Assembly (NCBI RefSeq): GCF_011386835.1 | Contig: NC_088792.1 | Location: forward strand, 61,198,081 to 61,262,080 | Source of the DNA: Chrysemys picta bellii | Lineage: Eukaryota; Chordata; Testudines; Emydidae | DNA: 64,000 bases | Direction of reading: 5' to 3' | In this document: positions 1 through 11,928 of the stretch, piece by piece | Position numbering within the stretch: the stretch's first letter is position 1 | Layout of the letters: every line of letters starts with the position of its first letter | The notes under the pieces: model-generated | What the model was told of the DNA's origin: nothing | What the model saw: only the letters and a program-made list of their open reading frames with translations | Database searches by the model: none | Position numbers and translations under genes: made by a program

Positions 1-420
1 AGGGTGATTTGTGGGTAAGATCTGACTTGTATATTGACCTGGGTCTGGGGCTTGGTCCTTTGGGATCAGGAGAACTTTTTTCTTTTACTGGGATATTGGT
101 TTTCATAACCATTTGTCCCCATAATGTGTGGCACTGGTGGTAATACTGGGAAACTGGAGTGTCTAAGGAGATTGCTTGTGAGACTTGTGGTTAGCCAGTG
201 GGGTGAGACCGAAGTCCTCCTAGTCTGGCTGGTTTGGTTTGCCTTAGAGGTGGAAAAACCCCAGCCTTGGGCTGTAACTGCCCTGTTTTAGCAATTTGTC
301 CTGAGTTGGCACTCTCAGTTGGGTTCCGCCAGAACCGCATTGTCACAATACATCTGTTGTTTGTTGACTCCTGCAATAAATGGTCATAGCAGGATAAGTT
401 AAGCTTTACCTAGGAAACTA

Positions 421-1040
421 AAGGCATGTCTACACTACAATCTTAAGCATATCTATGTTACGTTGACTTACAGCCACTGCAGTAAGTACTGTGTTGGCTG
501 ATGTCCTCAATACCTTCCTTCTGTCAAAGGTGCATGTCCTCACCAAGAGTGCTTCCACCAACTGAAGAGGGGCATTGTGGAGGGCTGAGAGCCCGGGCTT
601 CTCACCTCTGGCAGGGAGATCCACACCCAGAGTTTGCTTACCATGCTCCCAGCTGGGAACAAGCAGCCAGGACCTCAGGGGGCAGCAGGGCTCCAGTGGG
701 GAGCCTGGGCGGCAGCCCAATGCTGGGACCCTGGGTGGCAGCCTGACTTGGAGCAGAGACCAGCCACCCAGCTGGGGAGCCAGGAGCTGACTTTCTTGTC
801 AATTTCATGGCTCCAGAGGAACTATGAAATTGACAAGACTGACAGCCAACAGTTGACATAAGGAGCAGTGTCTACACAGACACTGCCTGCCCTAACTACA
901 ACAACATAAGCCCTATGCCTCTCCTGGAGGTGCAGTTATTGTGTTGGTGTAGTAGGGAACTTACATCAGCGGGAGCAAGGCTGTAGTGTAGACACTAACC
1001 TAGTTAGGTCAACATAAGTGGCTTTATAGACCAAGCCTAA
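421..1040. repeat. Probable non-autonomous DNA-transposon-like repeat
   Basis: The block opens with TGTCTACACTAC near 427 and closes with GTAGTGTAGACA near 991 followed by about 45 bp, so its ends are roughly inverted. A perfect 14-bp hairpin lies inside it (795-808 with 824-837). The moderately GC-rich centre gives open frames on both strands but no recognisable protein. I could not fix a target duplication, so the family is unassigned. Confidence 0.35.
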
Positions 1041-1428
1041 AGGACTGATCTTTCAGCATCGGAGTTGGAACATAGATTTCAATGGGAGCTGAGTCAGACC
1101 GCTTATAGTTAAATTCCTTGTTCTTAAAATAAGTTTATAACAAACCAACAAAACAATAAAATTAACAAATGTTTAACAGGTTTGGGAATTTTTAATAATC
1201 TCTTTGAATGCATGGGAGCATTGACTGAATAAACCAAGTGACTTCTCCAAATGTCAATTCACCTTGCAAATTGTAGAGTGCAAATAGACAGTCACCACAC
1301 TTTTAGAGCTGCTACTCTCTGCTGTACACCAGTGTCAGATTTTTAAAACATGTTTTGATATATGAAGAAAAATATCCAGATGCAAATAATAGGTTTTAAA
1401 AATATATTTTTAAAAACCTTCATCTTAC

Positions 1429-1531
1429 CTTAGCATCGGCAAGGTGGATCCATTCTTTTGCAGCCTTGGAAGTACAGGTAGCTGTGATGTCTTTGAATGT
1501 TGAATTCTGGGGCACTGCAGTAGAAATGGGC
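1429..1531 (-). CDS. Candidate internal exon of an unidentified minus-strand gene
   Basis: Read on the minus strand, this 103-nt interval follows an acceptor ending ATATCCAG and is followed by a strong donor GTAAGATG. One frame is open across it (one partial codon, then 34 codons) and ends in phase 0 with a run including FKDITATCTSKAAKEWIHLADAK. Another frame reaches a stop at the very end, so the frame choice is an inference. I do not recognise the product. No second exon of the same gene was found in the window, so it may also be an exon fossil. Confidence 0.35.
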
Positions 1532-2017
1532 CTGGATATGTAACAATAAAAGACATAAGTATTTTGTCTCAATTGTGCCTCCCTTATTGGGTGGAAGGTA
1601 GAATCCAAAAGAACTAAGAATAATACAGTCCTGAGCCATTTTTCAATGAGATTTTGTGAATGCTCCTCTTATTCTTTCTATTTTGGACTTTCATCATTAT
1701 TTTGGGGCTGATTCATTCAAAGAAACCCAAACTTTCAAGAATGACTTCGAAGGTCTCTACCCACTTTTTCTTTTTTAAATACCACAGTCAATGGTCTCAT
1801 TCACCGTCATTTACAATAAAAATATTGATATTATATGAAACATACACCACAAAGGGAAGTGCAAGTGCATCATGTATTTCAAGGATGATCATTAAGCACC
1901 TGGTTGTGCAACCCTTACTCAGTTTGCCTTAGGGCTTGTTTGTCAGCTTGGAGTAATTGATGGGAATAAGCTGTTCTGCGATACCTACTCCAGAACAGTT
2001 CCCTACATGAACACTGC

Positions 2018-2110
2018 ATTCCAGAATAAAAATCACCTTATTCTGGAATAGTTACTCCATTTTGGAAGTGCAGCAATATTCTGGAATAAAAGTGATTTTA
2101 TTCCAGAAAG
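2018..2110. repeat. Small palindromic MITE-like repeat
   Basis: Two adjacent hairpins are built from ATTCCAGAATAA / TTATTCTGGAAT (2018-2050) and TTCTGGAATAAAA / TTTTATTCCAGAA (2082-2109). The two halves are also near reverse complements of each other. This is typical of fold-back MITEs. Family unknown. Confidence 0.4.
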
Positions 2111-2639
2111 ATTACAAATTGAATTGACTGTAGTGGAAGTATAGTCTTTTTGTTCATATGTGGTTAACTGTTGTCAAATTAGTTCTTTTTCAGAATATGT
2201 ATTTTATCAATATTCCGGATTGTAGACTAGCATACAGCTTTACAGACCGTGGCAGTGTCAGCATTATTAACTCCATTCTAAGCAATCTTTACTGAAGTGG
2301 CAATCTGCTGTAGGGGTGACATTTCAGATTTTGCGGGGGGGCGGGAGGGAGCCCAACTTTGAGCAAGGGCCCAGGAGCTACTTAGGCCCTTATAAACTCA
2401 TGAATCTTTTTGAAGGATAAAATGTAAAAAAATCAGACAGCTAACTAGAGTTAGAGGTGAATCATCTGACAAGCTTAGCAAGAATTCATCCAGTACAGGA
2501 TAGCAGAAACCGGTTTTTATATATTGTTGACTGCTCTTCAGAACATCATATGCAGACGACTGATCCTGTGTGCAAGAAACAAAGAGCTGTGCCAGCTTGG
2601 AGTATATTTTGTTTGTTCTTTGTGGCCTTGCTGGTTTGC

Positions 2640-2790
2640 AGTGCTGAGGTCAACTTTTGCTACTGCCTAAGGGGGAAAGGCAATTTCAGGTTCCTTGGCT
2701 ATGTGTTCAGCTTCCTCACATAACTCCTTCCATTTGCTTTCAGATGATCTCATTTCTTCAGAAGCAGGAGTATTGCTTGCTACTAATTCC
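2640..2790 (-). pseudogene. Degraded coding remnant, possibly transposon-derived
   Basis: The minus strand keeps an open, protein-like stretch (EEMRSSESKWKELCEEAEH) between about 2690 and 2780, broken by in-frame stops on both sides. The composition resembles pieces of domesticated or transposon-derived zinc-finger proteins seen repeatedly in reptile genomes, but I cannot name the family. No intact frame or splice pair is visible. Confidence 0.25.
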
Positions 2791-3017
2791 AAGGAACTAG
2801 ATAAATTCCGGCTTTAATTTTGCAGTTCTTCTGAAGCACTGTTCAAAATGTGAAGATCTATTCCTTTTTGCTGAGGTTCTGAATTTTTCAAAAATTATTC
2901 AGTCTCTGCAGGAGGTCCTTGGCAGTGCAAATACAGCTGTTATTAGATTTAAAAAGAATTTTCTGAAGTGGAAGTCTTGCACCTAAAACAAAAACAAAAA
3001 CATATCACTTTCAACTG

Positions 3018-3830
3018 ACCGACTGTAGTGAGGCGGAATGGCCGCCCACAGACCCGGAGGGGGAGGGGCCGCTCACTGAACCCTGGTGGGCAGAGCCACG
3101 CAACGCTCAACCCTCCAGCTGGAAGTCAGTGGGCGGGACAGGAATTACAAAAGTCGGGCCGGAAAACTCAATTGGGGCCCACCTGCCGGAGACGCCAGTG
3201 GCTTCCTGCAAGCTCCCGAGCTGGGAGGCTGCCACAGACTCTGAGGAATCTGAGGAGTGGCCAGGGCCATTTAGAGACTCAAACACGGAGGAGCTGCAAG
3301 CCCTGACAGAGGCCCTCTTCCCCGACAACATGGACAACCCTCTACAGAGCCAGGTACGCCCTGAGGGAGAGTTAAGAAGTGGCCCAGAGGTAGCCGACCC
3401 CTGTCTGGCTGCAACACTGTCAGCAAGTGAGTCAGTGTGGTGCGCTCAGGATCCCCGCTGACCCAGTGGCAGACCGCTCTGGCACTGCTAGGGCCCTGCT
3501 GGGACGCAGGGGAGTGGATGGGCCTGTGTCCCCCCTGCCACCCCAATCCGTGGTGGCAGTCTCCCGCTCTCTTAGGCAAGAAGCCTGCACTTGTTGTCCC
3601 TCTGCTACAGTTAGGAGGCTCGACTGTTTTGCTGCACAGCCTGAATGCAGGCCTGAGCAAGAGACTCTTTGCTGCCCCGCCCTCACCAGGGACTGAGCTC
3701 TGTAACTTTGTTTGTCGTTCGGCCCTGATCACAGACCCGTGCTCTCATCTCCCGTCGCCCCGCAGATTCCCCACGCCAGGTGACCTCCCAGGCATTTGTC
3801 CTCCAAAGAGAATAACACAGCCAGTAAGTA
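3018..3830. repeat. GC-rich block, probable interspersed repeat of unknown class
   Basis: A sharply GC-rich block sits in AT-rich surroundings and has overlapping open frames on both strands (for example 3129-3461 +, 3271-3732 -). None resembles a known protein to me, and the openness is explained by low stop-codon frequency in GC-rich DNA. It begins TGTAGTGAGGC near 3023, which could be the start of an LTR, but no matching end or target duplication was located. Confidence 0.3.
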
Positions 3831-6390
3831 CCCATAAGGATTACCAAGATAGTGAACTTATTTTTACATTTCCTTTGGGTTTCTTAGGTATGTCTGAGTT
3901 AAATTTACCACTCCTGTATTTGAACAGTATGAAAGCTTCTGATGAAAGGTGTTCTGTAAATGCCAAGTACTATAATTTTTAGCCTCTTATTCTGCCATTC
4001 CACTATCTAGATAAAATATTAGACATTGACTGAAAGTCAATGCCCGTATACATCGTCACAGAAAATAGAAATCCATTCCATTCTTGCCACTTTTGGCAAG
4101 GCAGCAATTTGATTCAGTGACATGATTGTGAGATTCATGATGCACATAAGGACATCTTAAACACGCTTGGATTTTATACTGGGATCCCCCTGGATGAAAG
4201 GGTCTTGAAGCTAGTGTAACCAGATAACAAATGTGAAAAATTGGAACACTTTTTTCTCTGGGGTGGGGATATAGGTGCTGTGGCGCACGGCTAGAAAGGG
4301 TTAAATATCCTGCATAATAAATAACCCTCAAAAGACATGTGGGGAGATAATGTTTGTGATTTTGTGTGTTTACATATGTATGAGTAGGGTTGACAATGTA
4401 ATCAACAGTCCCTGTCTATGCTGTATTCTGATAATTCAGAGGTCAAAAGAACATCCTATCATTTAAATGAATTGTAAACATGGGATATCTTGGTATTCAT
4501 CTCTCTTTGAAATGTACTGTGAATGGAGGAGGAACAAGCAAATGGCCTTATGTTAATTCGTATAGCTAAGTACCAGTGATGGACCTCCTTCAAAGTCATC
4601 CTAATTACCTTTTGTTCCCTGAGGAACTCCAACTTGTCAAAAGACATGAAATTGTATAGAAGATCTTTGAGTCTTGAGTCTGTCATTTCAGATCTACTTG
4701 GACTTCATCAGGAGAATTTTGAGTCGCAAGACCAAGATCCCAGTTATGCTGGTACGCCCTGAATATGATATTTGGACATCGGACTATAACCTATGAACTA
4801 TTTCTGAAAGAACTCTTTGCAACTACAAAGCTCACCATCTCTGCTATGAATCTGCACCTCAATGAATTGAATTCATGCCTGTATGTATATTGATCTTTTA
4901 ACCATACTCTCTCTTTAGTTTTTTAATAAATTTTAGTTTATTTAATAAGAATTGACTGTGTTGGGGCCTTGAGGTGCTACCTCCAGACTATAAATGTCAT
5001 AATAAATGTTGTGTTTTATGTTTCACAATAATGCCCTAGAACTAGGGAAGGTGCGTGTGACAGTGGGGAATGTTGAGATTGTGGAGGTGACCTAGGAAAC
5101 TTCAGAGTGTTGTGCCTTCAGTTTCCACCCCAGCTCCTGATTTTTAACAAATATTGGAGCAGAAGGATTTTTTTGTTGGTTGTGGTGGTGATGGAGTACT
5201 AATTATGTCTCTATTTAAAATGTAGTAGCTTACACTATCAACTAGAATTGGTACAATGGGCTAAATTCTGCCCTCAGTTACACAACTTTAACCCCACACG
5301 GGTTGCATGGTTGTAACTGAAGGAAGGATTTAGCCACCAAACTCTTAACTCTGTAACAGTTGTCCAACACCAACCAGGTCTGGGTACTGCTGGGAGAGGC
5401 ACCCAAGAAAGGAATTCTATCTTCCTGGTCTTTGCCTACTATATCAGGGGTGGGGGTGGTAAGCCGAAAATGGTATCTATTATTTTACCATTGCCACATT
5501 CAGATATATTAATGTGAGAGTTGCCACACATTGGGGTATTTTCAGCTCAATCACCTCAGGAAAACAAAGTGTAGCTTGTTTGTTATGAATGCTATAGTGG
5601 GTATAGTCCAGCTGTAACCAGTATTTCCTTTAAGCAGATACCACTCTCCAGTCTAGCCAGTTAGGGCTGATGCTAGTTAACTCAACTTGACTGATGCTGC
5701 ACTGTCGTGATTAGGCTCTTCCCATTAGCAGCTGCCTCTCGGAAGGGCAATCAAATACAGTGAAGTTCTGGAACAGCCTCACAATAGGAGTTTCTGGGAC
5801 AAGCAACTTAATTTTAAGAGAGAGCTGAACAAATTAATGAGTGGGATTATATGATGTGGTTGGTTCGGGGAGCTGGCTTCACAGCCCTGAGCGTCCCTTC
5901 TGGTTCATGTTTTATGTTCCTAAAATATCATGCTTAAGGGCTTCAGCTGGTCACCTGCAGGGATTTTCTCCAGCCCCGCATTGTATTCTGGTGTTTATCT
6001 CCTTCCTCTAAAGCATCAGAGATGGCCATGGCTGGAGATGGGACACTGGATGAGGTGGGCCTGGCTCTCAGGTGTTACTGAGAATTTTCTTATGTGCTTA
6101 GCCAGCTGGCTCTTGCTCACGTGCTCAGGGTCTAACTGACCACCATATGTGGAGTTGGGGAAGGCATCTTCCCCAGGTCAGATTGGCAGTGAGCTGGCGG
6201 CGGGAGGGGGTTGCCTTCCTCTGCAGCATGTGGTGCAGTTCTTGTGTTAGAATCATCAGGGTATATCTTATTAACTCAATTCCTTGCCATGCCTGGTGCA
6301 CCTCCGCGCCTCCTATTCTCTGCCTGTGACAGTTTAATCTCCTGAGAAATTTAATATTTTGGTCTAATTTCAGTTGTTGGGTTTAATGCC
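3831..6390. other. Intergenic, no gene recognised
   Basis: AT-rich DNA with only short chance frames. I saw no splice-bounded exon, RNA gene or clear repeat boundary here. Confidence 0.5.
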
Positions 6391-6394
6391 TGGG

Positions 6395-6478
6395 TGTTGG
6401 TGGCCTGTGATATACAGCAGGTCAGACTAGATGATCCGGTTGTCGCTTCTGGCCTCAAAGTCTGACATTTGGGCCTGA
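6395..6478 (+). repeat. CR1-type LINE 3' tail fragment
   Basis: The segment containing GGCCTGTGATATACAGCAGG, followed by a GTCAGACTAGATGATCC-like stretch and CTTCTGGCCTC, is the familiar 3' untranslated end of CR1 elements in sauropsids. Only the extreme 3' end is present, which is usual for 5'-truncated copies. Confidence 0.55.
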
Positions 6479-6682
6479 AGATTTTCTATTTCTAACCAAA
6501 GATGATTTTTAAAATTAATTGAGTGGTTTGATAAAATAGAACACCTACAAAGGGAAACGGCATTCTTCCTTCCAAAGCGCACACCTTCCTTAAATCATAA
6601 ACAAAACAGTCTATGGTATTCTACAGTAATGGCCCAAAATACTACAGAGACATGATTGTAAACTATAGTGTTGACATGACAG

Positions 6683-7090
6683 TGTAAAAGCAAAAAAAAA
6701 AAAAAGTTTAAGTTGCCATTTAAGTATCAAAAACAAAGCATCTGTTACGCTAAGTCTTAGCCTAATATTGCAGAGCCTGTAAAAGCAGGGCTCACATCAA
6801 AAGCAAGTAAAAACAGCAAAATAGTCAGTGTGATCCAGCCTTAAAATAGCAATAATTAAAAACAAAAATTAAAAAAAGCAAAACATAACATAAACAAACT
6901 GCAAATGTGTTAAATTAATGCATGCCACTAAAATGTATAAATGCTTGTGTAATATTGCTTGTACTTTAAAAAAACTAAGGCAAAGATGCTCTCTGTCAGC
7001 TGTGTTCTTCCCTTGCAATTGCATGTCCTAAATAAAGCTCTCTCTAATTTTATTGCTTCCAACCTAAAAGTAAAGTTTGTTTCTTCCACA
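6683..7090 (+). repeat. 5' LTR of the endogenous retrovirus
   Basis: Starts TGTAAAAG and ends TTCTTCCACA, with an AATAAA polyadenylation signal in CCTAAATAAAGCTC near 7030. It aligns along its length with 10340-10760. It retains many G residues that are A in the 3' LTR. Confidence 0.8.
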
Positions 7091-7615
7091 ATATTTGGTG
7101 CTGTGTGACTCAGATGGCTACGCCCGGCTGAGGCAGTGACCACTACTACAGACCATTCTCCTTCGAACCCCAGGCGTCAAGAGACCTTTTGAAATCTCTG
7201 CTGGGGTGTCGGAGGAGGACTGACCTGTGGGGCCGTCTGTCCCTTTGGGCTCACGCCATGCGAACTTTTGCTTATGCAACAAGATCAGACGCAGAACAGT
7301 GTTGGGGAATTGGTTGCCCCATGTAAGGTCAGTAATATGCGTATGCGGGACTGGGAAATGTGTTGTTGCCCCAGGGTAAGCCAATGTGTGGCTTAGGTCA
7401 GCCTATTGAGTTGAGGGGTTGTGGTAACGCCCTCAAAAAAGCACACAAGTATTTCAGTCCGGACTAAGGGGTTGTGATGATGCCCTCAGGTTAAAAAAAA
7501 AAAGGGGGGAGAGAACAAAACCCGATGCACTGTAGTAAAAATTTCCTATAAATTAAAAAAAGCCAACCCCCACAACAAACAAACAAAAAGTTTCCCCCCC
7601 AAACCAAAAAACCAA

Positions 7616-7646
<31 letters not shown>

Positions 7647-10339
7647 AAACCATAGCTAGCAAGCTTAGTCCAAAAATAAAATGCTGGCCCTATTCAAAGA
7701 CGCTGCTCACAGCTAAAAATTGGCTAACAAAAAAAAAGGGGTGGGGGGACTTAAATATGCCCAAGCAGTTGTAAAATCTGCAAAAGACTGACAAGCATTA
7801 ATAAAATGTGTTAGGTTTCTTTTCTCAGAAATAAAAAAAGCGCTAACCAAAAACCCTAGCAACCCTGCCACTCCTTAAAACCAAAAAATTGGATCTATGT
7901 AAAGGTCCACCAACAAAAAACTGCTTTGGCGCCACGCTAAAAAGGCCCTTACCAAGTCCTGCTAACTACCAACACCACTGTAAAGTGCCAAAAACTAACT
8001 GCCTGGACCCATGTTTCTCACTGCAAAAAAAACCCTCCGCCTCAAAATAATTCCACTCTTACTATTAATCAGCCTGTCTCTCCTTCTAGTATTTCTTTTC
8101 CTTCTAAACAGCAAAAGAGAAAAACAAGGTAATGTGCTAGTAACCTCTCCCTTGTCCACTGACAAAGCTAACCTGAATTCAGTATTTGCTACAAAACCCA
8201 AAGCACTACAGGGTAATGTGCTGGTGACCTCTCCCCTTTATAATGCTAAGCCACAACTGCTTTTAAAAAAAAATAAAAAATACTCGCTCCGCTAAAATTG
8301 CCAAAGTCCAAAAATTCCCAACTACAAAAAATATTATTAACTAACCCTAATAAAAAAAAAAATTATACACTGGCAAAAAAAAAAAAACCTTGTAAAACCC
8401 ATGCTTAGGAATGTAGTAGTAATTAAATTTTGTGGTTTATTCTACAGGCTGCGGCCTGTGTTTTTAAATAAGTACTTTCAGCATGTATTGCCCTCCCTAA
8501 TTAAATTTTAAATAACAAATACCAAAGGCACCTTGTTGCCACTACTCCCGCCATCTCCTCCATTACACTATTACCCCTGTAATACATTCAAATACAAACA
8601 ATGCCATATATCTAATAAAACCCAATGGCCAAAGCCTTCACACATTGATAATTTATTTAAATATTGTTTATAAAAATTATTTTTAACGTTCAAAATATCC
8701 CATATAAGCAAACAATTAAATAGGAAAAAAAACTAATCAAAACAAATAAAAATATATAACATCACTACAAATAAGCTTCAAAAATTTAAAATTAAAGTTT
8801 TATAATGGGGTTAATAGAATGGCCAAACAAAAAGTCTATAGTATATAAAAAAAAGTCCTTATTGTTTTGGTTACCCAAATAATAAATAATCAAACTCATA
8901 CTCAAAGAGTATGTTCTGCTACTAAAAATTTTACATGTACTAAAATAATCCCAGTAACTAATAATTTAACCTGTACCATATTACAAAATACCCCTTCCTA
9001 TGCTATTAATGTGAATGCCTCTCAAAAGTACCTAAAAATATTTAAACAATAAATATAATATAATGCTATCCCCCCAAAAATATACTAAAATATCAAATAA
9101 CAATAATTAATGCCACATTAAAAACTGTAAAATTTACCCTGCCCCTACACAGCTTTCAAATGACTTTCATGTATCTAAATTACTCAAAGGGGCTGCTATT
9201 TGGCTAGCACAGCAAAAAGCCCAGGTCTCCTCTAAAAAAAAAAAAAAGACTTAGCTAACCACGTATAAAATGGTGCAAATAGTGCAGCAGCAATTTGAAA
9301 TATTCTTAAGGGCCAACAACATAATAAAAAATTAAAGCAACTAAAAAAAGCCACTGGTCTTATTACTAAAGGACAGCTAACCCAAGTGCAAGCTACAGTT
9401 GGTAAATTACATGTTATTTCTGCCCTTAGTTTAATAACCCAAAAGCTGTTAACAAAAATAATATTAAAAATCACTAAGGCAAAAAAAATTGCAATAAAAT
9501 CTAGCATGTTCAAAAATTCAAAAGTTCCTAAATGACCAACTAATGGCCATTCAAAATAATCTCAAGCAGCAAGCGTGGCCCACTGCCCTTACTAGTACTT
9601 CAAAAATGCCATCTAATTTGTGGCCATAAAAACATACTTAAAAATTTTCAAAATAAATGTGCAAGTACTCGCAGTGCTCCTTACAAGCATATGGGCCGAT
9701 AGGAGAGGTGTAGGCTCCCACATACCAAATCCTGCCAAGCCCATAAAAAAAATGCATGTAAAATTAAATAATTCACCATAATATCTAAAAAATTTTACCA
9801 TAACCGCAAAAAATCACATTATTTATTGGCCTGCAAACAAGTCCTAAAATCAAACCGTAGGTATCAAATTCTTTTAATTGAACTACTTTAATATCTAACC
9901 AATTACAAAATTTGCGCTTACTCTTACCAAAGGTTCAAAAAATTTCTAACTTGCAGGGTCAAATCCATGTGCTTCAAAATATATATTAAATAAAAAAACA
10001 TGCTTTTCATACAGCCTATAAAGTGTTTACTTTATGTACTAATTATAATGTAATGTGCTATATAACTAAGGCAGTAAAACAACCCCAGCATATTATTACA
10101 ATAAAAACACTAATGGGTGTATTGCTTTTATTTAGTCTAAAAATATGTCATTGTTGTTGTAATAAATGTAATAACAAAAATGCCTTTCATGTTCATACTA
10201 ATCATGCATTATTGTTATATCCAGTTAAAATTTATAAGGCTAATTCTAATCCTCCTAAGCTAAAAACAAAAATACAAAGCTTAATGCAATTAAAAATTTA
10301 AAAATGTTAGTTATGCTAAAAAAAGCACAAAAGGGGGAG
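7091..10339 (+). pseudogene. Degenerate retroviral internal region, possible env remnants
   Basis: The first 350 bp (to about 7.43 kb) have normal G content and look like leader sequence. Beyond that the + strand is A-rich and G-poor with poly-A and poly-C runs. Short frames survive: 8011-8295 has a hydrophobic stretch rich in Leu and a twice-repeated motif QGNVLVTSPL, 8867-9052 has several N-x-S/T sites, and 10023-10301 has a hydrophobic segment followed by a Cys cluster, as in envelope tails. All are broken, and assignment to env is tentative. Confidence 0.4.
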
Positions 10340-10760
10340 TATAAAAGCAAAAAAAAAGGGGGGGGGGGTGAAGTTGCCATGTAAGTATCAAAACCAAAGC
10401 AAATATTAAGCTAAGTCTTAGCCTAATATCGCAGAACCTATAAAAGCAAAGCTCACGTCAAAAGAAAATAAAAACAGCAAAATAATCAATGTAACCCAGC
10501 CTTAAAATAACAATATTTAAAAACAAAAATAAAAAATACAAAAATAAGCAAAACATAACATTAGCAAACTACAAATGTTTTTAATTAATACATGCCACTA
10601 AAATATATAAATGCTTGTGTAATATTGCTTGTACTTTAAAAAAACTAAAACAAAAATGCTCTCTGTCAGCTACGTTCTTCCTTTACAATTGCATGTCCTA
10701 AATAAAGCTCTCTCTAATTTTATTGCTTCCAACCTAAAAATAAAGTTTGTTTCTTCCACA
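10340..10760 (+). repeat. 3' LTR of the endogenous retrovirus
   Basis: Begins TATAAAAG (TA replacing the expected TG), carries the same AATAAA context and ends TTCTTCCACA. Hand alignment to the 5' LTR gives roughly eighteen G-to-A changes against about two in the opposite direction. Confidence 0.8.
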
Positions 10761-10764
10761 ACAG

Positions 10765-11742
10765 TTAAATACTGAAGCTGTATTTAAAAGCTTATGTCCG
10801 TTCTAGTTACCAATGCATTTATTTCAGTCCACTACTATCAGTTCTGTTCAACTTTTAAATAATTGTGGTCATCTTTTACTTATAAAGGAGGTTTAAAAAA
10901 ATAATGCAATTTGCTTTGACTTTCCCTGGTCTTCTACCAAGTGATAAGTGGGGCCCTTATATCTCATCGGGTTACTGCAGGAATTATTTGCCAACTCTTC
11001 CCTTTCTCCTTCTCTCACTTTCCCTTTGCTTCCCTGTTTTTTATTTTTTAAAGTTGCTTATTAACATAACAGCTGGTCAAAAATTTTCAGGTAGAACATT
11101 TTCCCATCATAAAATGCCATTTCATCAAAATCTAAACTTTCTGTGGGACTGTGTCAACCTTGACAACATTTTATTTTGGGGAGAAAAGCATTTTGATAAT
11201 GCTGAACAACGTATATTTACAATGCTTAGCACAATGTGGCTCCAGTCCTGGCTGGGGCGTCTACACACAAAAAGAGCAGAACCTCTGTTTTACAAACTAA
11301 TTGGGGACTGAGGAGTTCATAACATTGAAAAGTTCATAAAATTGAATATCTCGAACTGACAGTAGGTACAGTGTGAGTTGCAGCATGGTGCACTGCATCA
11401 CTTTCTTCTTGTCCTTCAAACCACAGCAAAACATTTTCCAACACACTGAAGAAGGCCTCAAAATGTGAAGGGATGTCAACTTGTTCTTCACGGGATCACG
11501 TTCATGCTGTGTTTTTCTACTTCCTCCCCCCAGTCGGAGGAGGGGGGGGGGGGAGGAAATGATTCCTGTAACTGGTTGTTCGTCAGATTGGTGGTCATAA
11601 AATCAAGGTTCTACTATAATAGTAAAATGGCCTAATTTTCTGATGTGCTAAGCACCCAACAACTCCTCGAGATTTCAAATAAGAGTTGTGGGTGCTTAGC
11701 ATCTTCAAACTTTTGGTCAAGACTTTCCTATTTAATTAAATT
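10765..11742. other. Intergenic, no gene recognised
   Basis: AT-rich DNA with short open frames lacking splice context, including a 135-codon frame at 10904-11311 with no recognisable domain. A G-run at about 11537-11553 is simple sequence. Confidence 0.45.
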
Positions 11743-11928
11743 GGAGATATACCATCTCCTAGAACTGGAAGGGACCTTGAAAGGTCATCGAGTCCAGCCC
11801 CCTGCCTTCACTAGCAGGACCAAGTACTGATTTTGCCCTAGATCCCCAAGTGGCCCCCTCAAAGATTGAACTCACAACCCTGGGTTTAGCAGGCCAATGC
11901 TCAAACCACTGAGCTATCATCCCCCCCT
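11743..11928 (-). repeat. tRNA-headed SINE with CR1-like tail (Cry-type)
   Basis: On the minus strand it starts with a tRNA-like head (TAGCTCAGTGGTTTGAGCAT resembles an A box; GGTTGTGAGTTCAATC a B box). It ends in the CR1-like sequence containing AAGGTCCCTTCCAGTTCTA. The composite matches the description of the turtle polIII SINE family that borrows the CR1 3' end. A second copy is at 26775. Confidence 0.7.

Larger units (their letters stand above)
6683..10760 (+). mobile_element. Endogenous retrovirus, short internally deleted provirus
   Basis: Two LTRs (6683-7090 and 10340-10760) flank 3.2 kb and are themselves flanked by the 4-bp duplication ACAG (6679-6682 and 10761-10764). A primer-binding-site-like stretch starting TGGTGCTGTGTGACTCAG follows the 5' LTR, and a purine tract AAAAGGGGGAG precedes the 3' LTR. 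The internal part is far too short for gag-pol-env and has many stops. From about 7.43 kb it is nearly devoid of G on this strand. It is a dead copy; I give no reconstruction. Confidence 0.8.

Noticed and set aside
3129..3982. Long overlapping frames in the GC-rich block as a novel gene
   Set aside because: Open frames occur on both strands at once, with no domain, splice site or codon signature; GC richness explains them.
11743..11928. True tRNA gene on the minus strand
   Set aside because: A- and B-box-like sequences are present, but the body continues into a CR1-like tail and no cloverleaf closes; a SINE.
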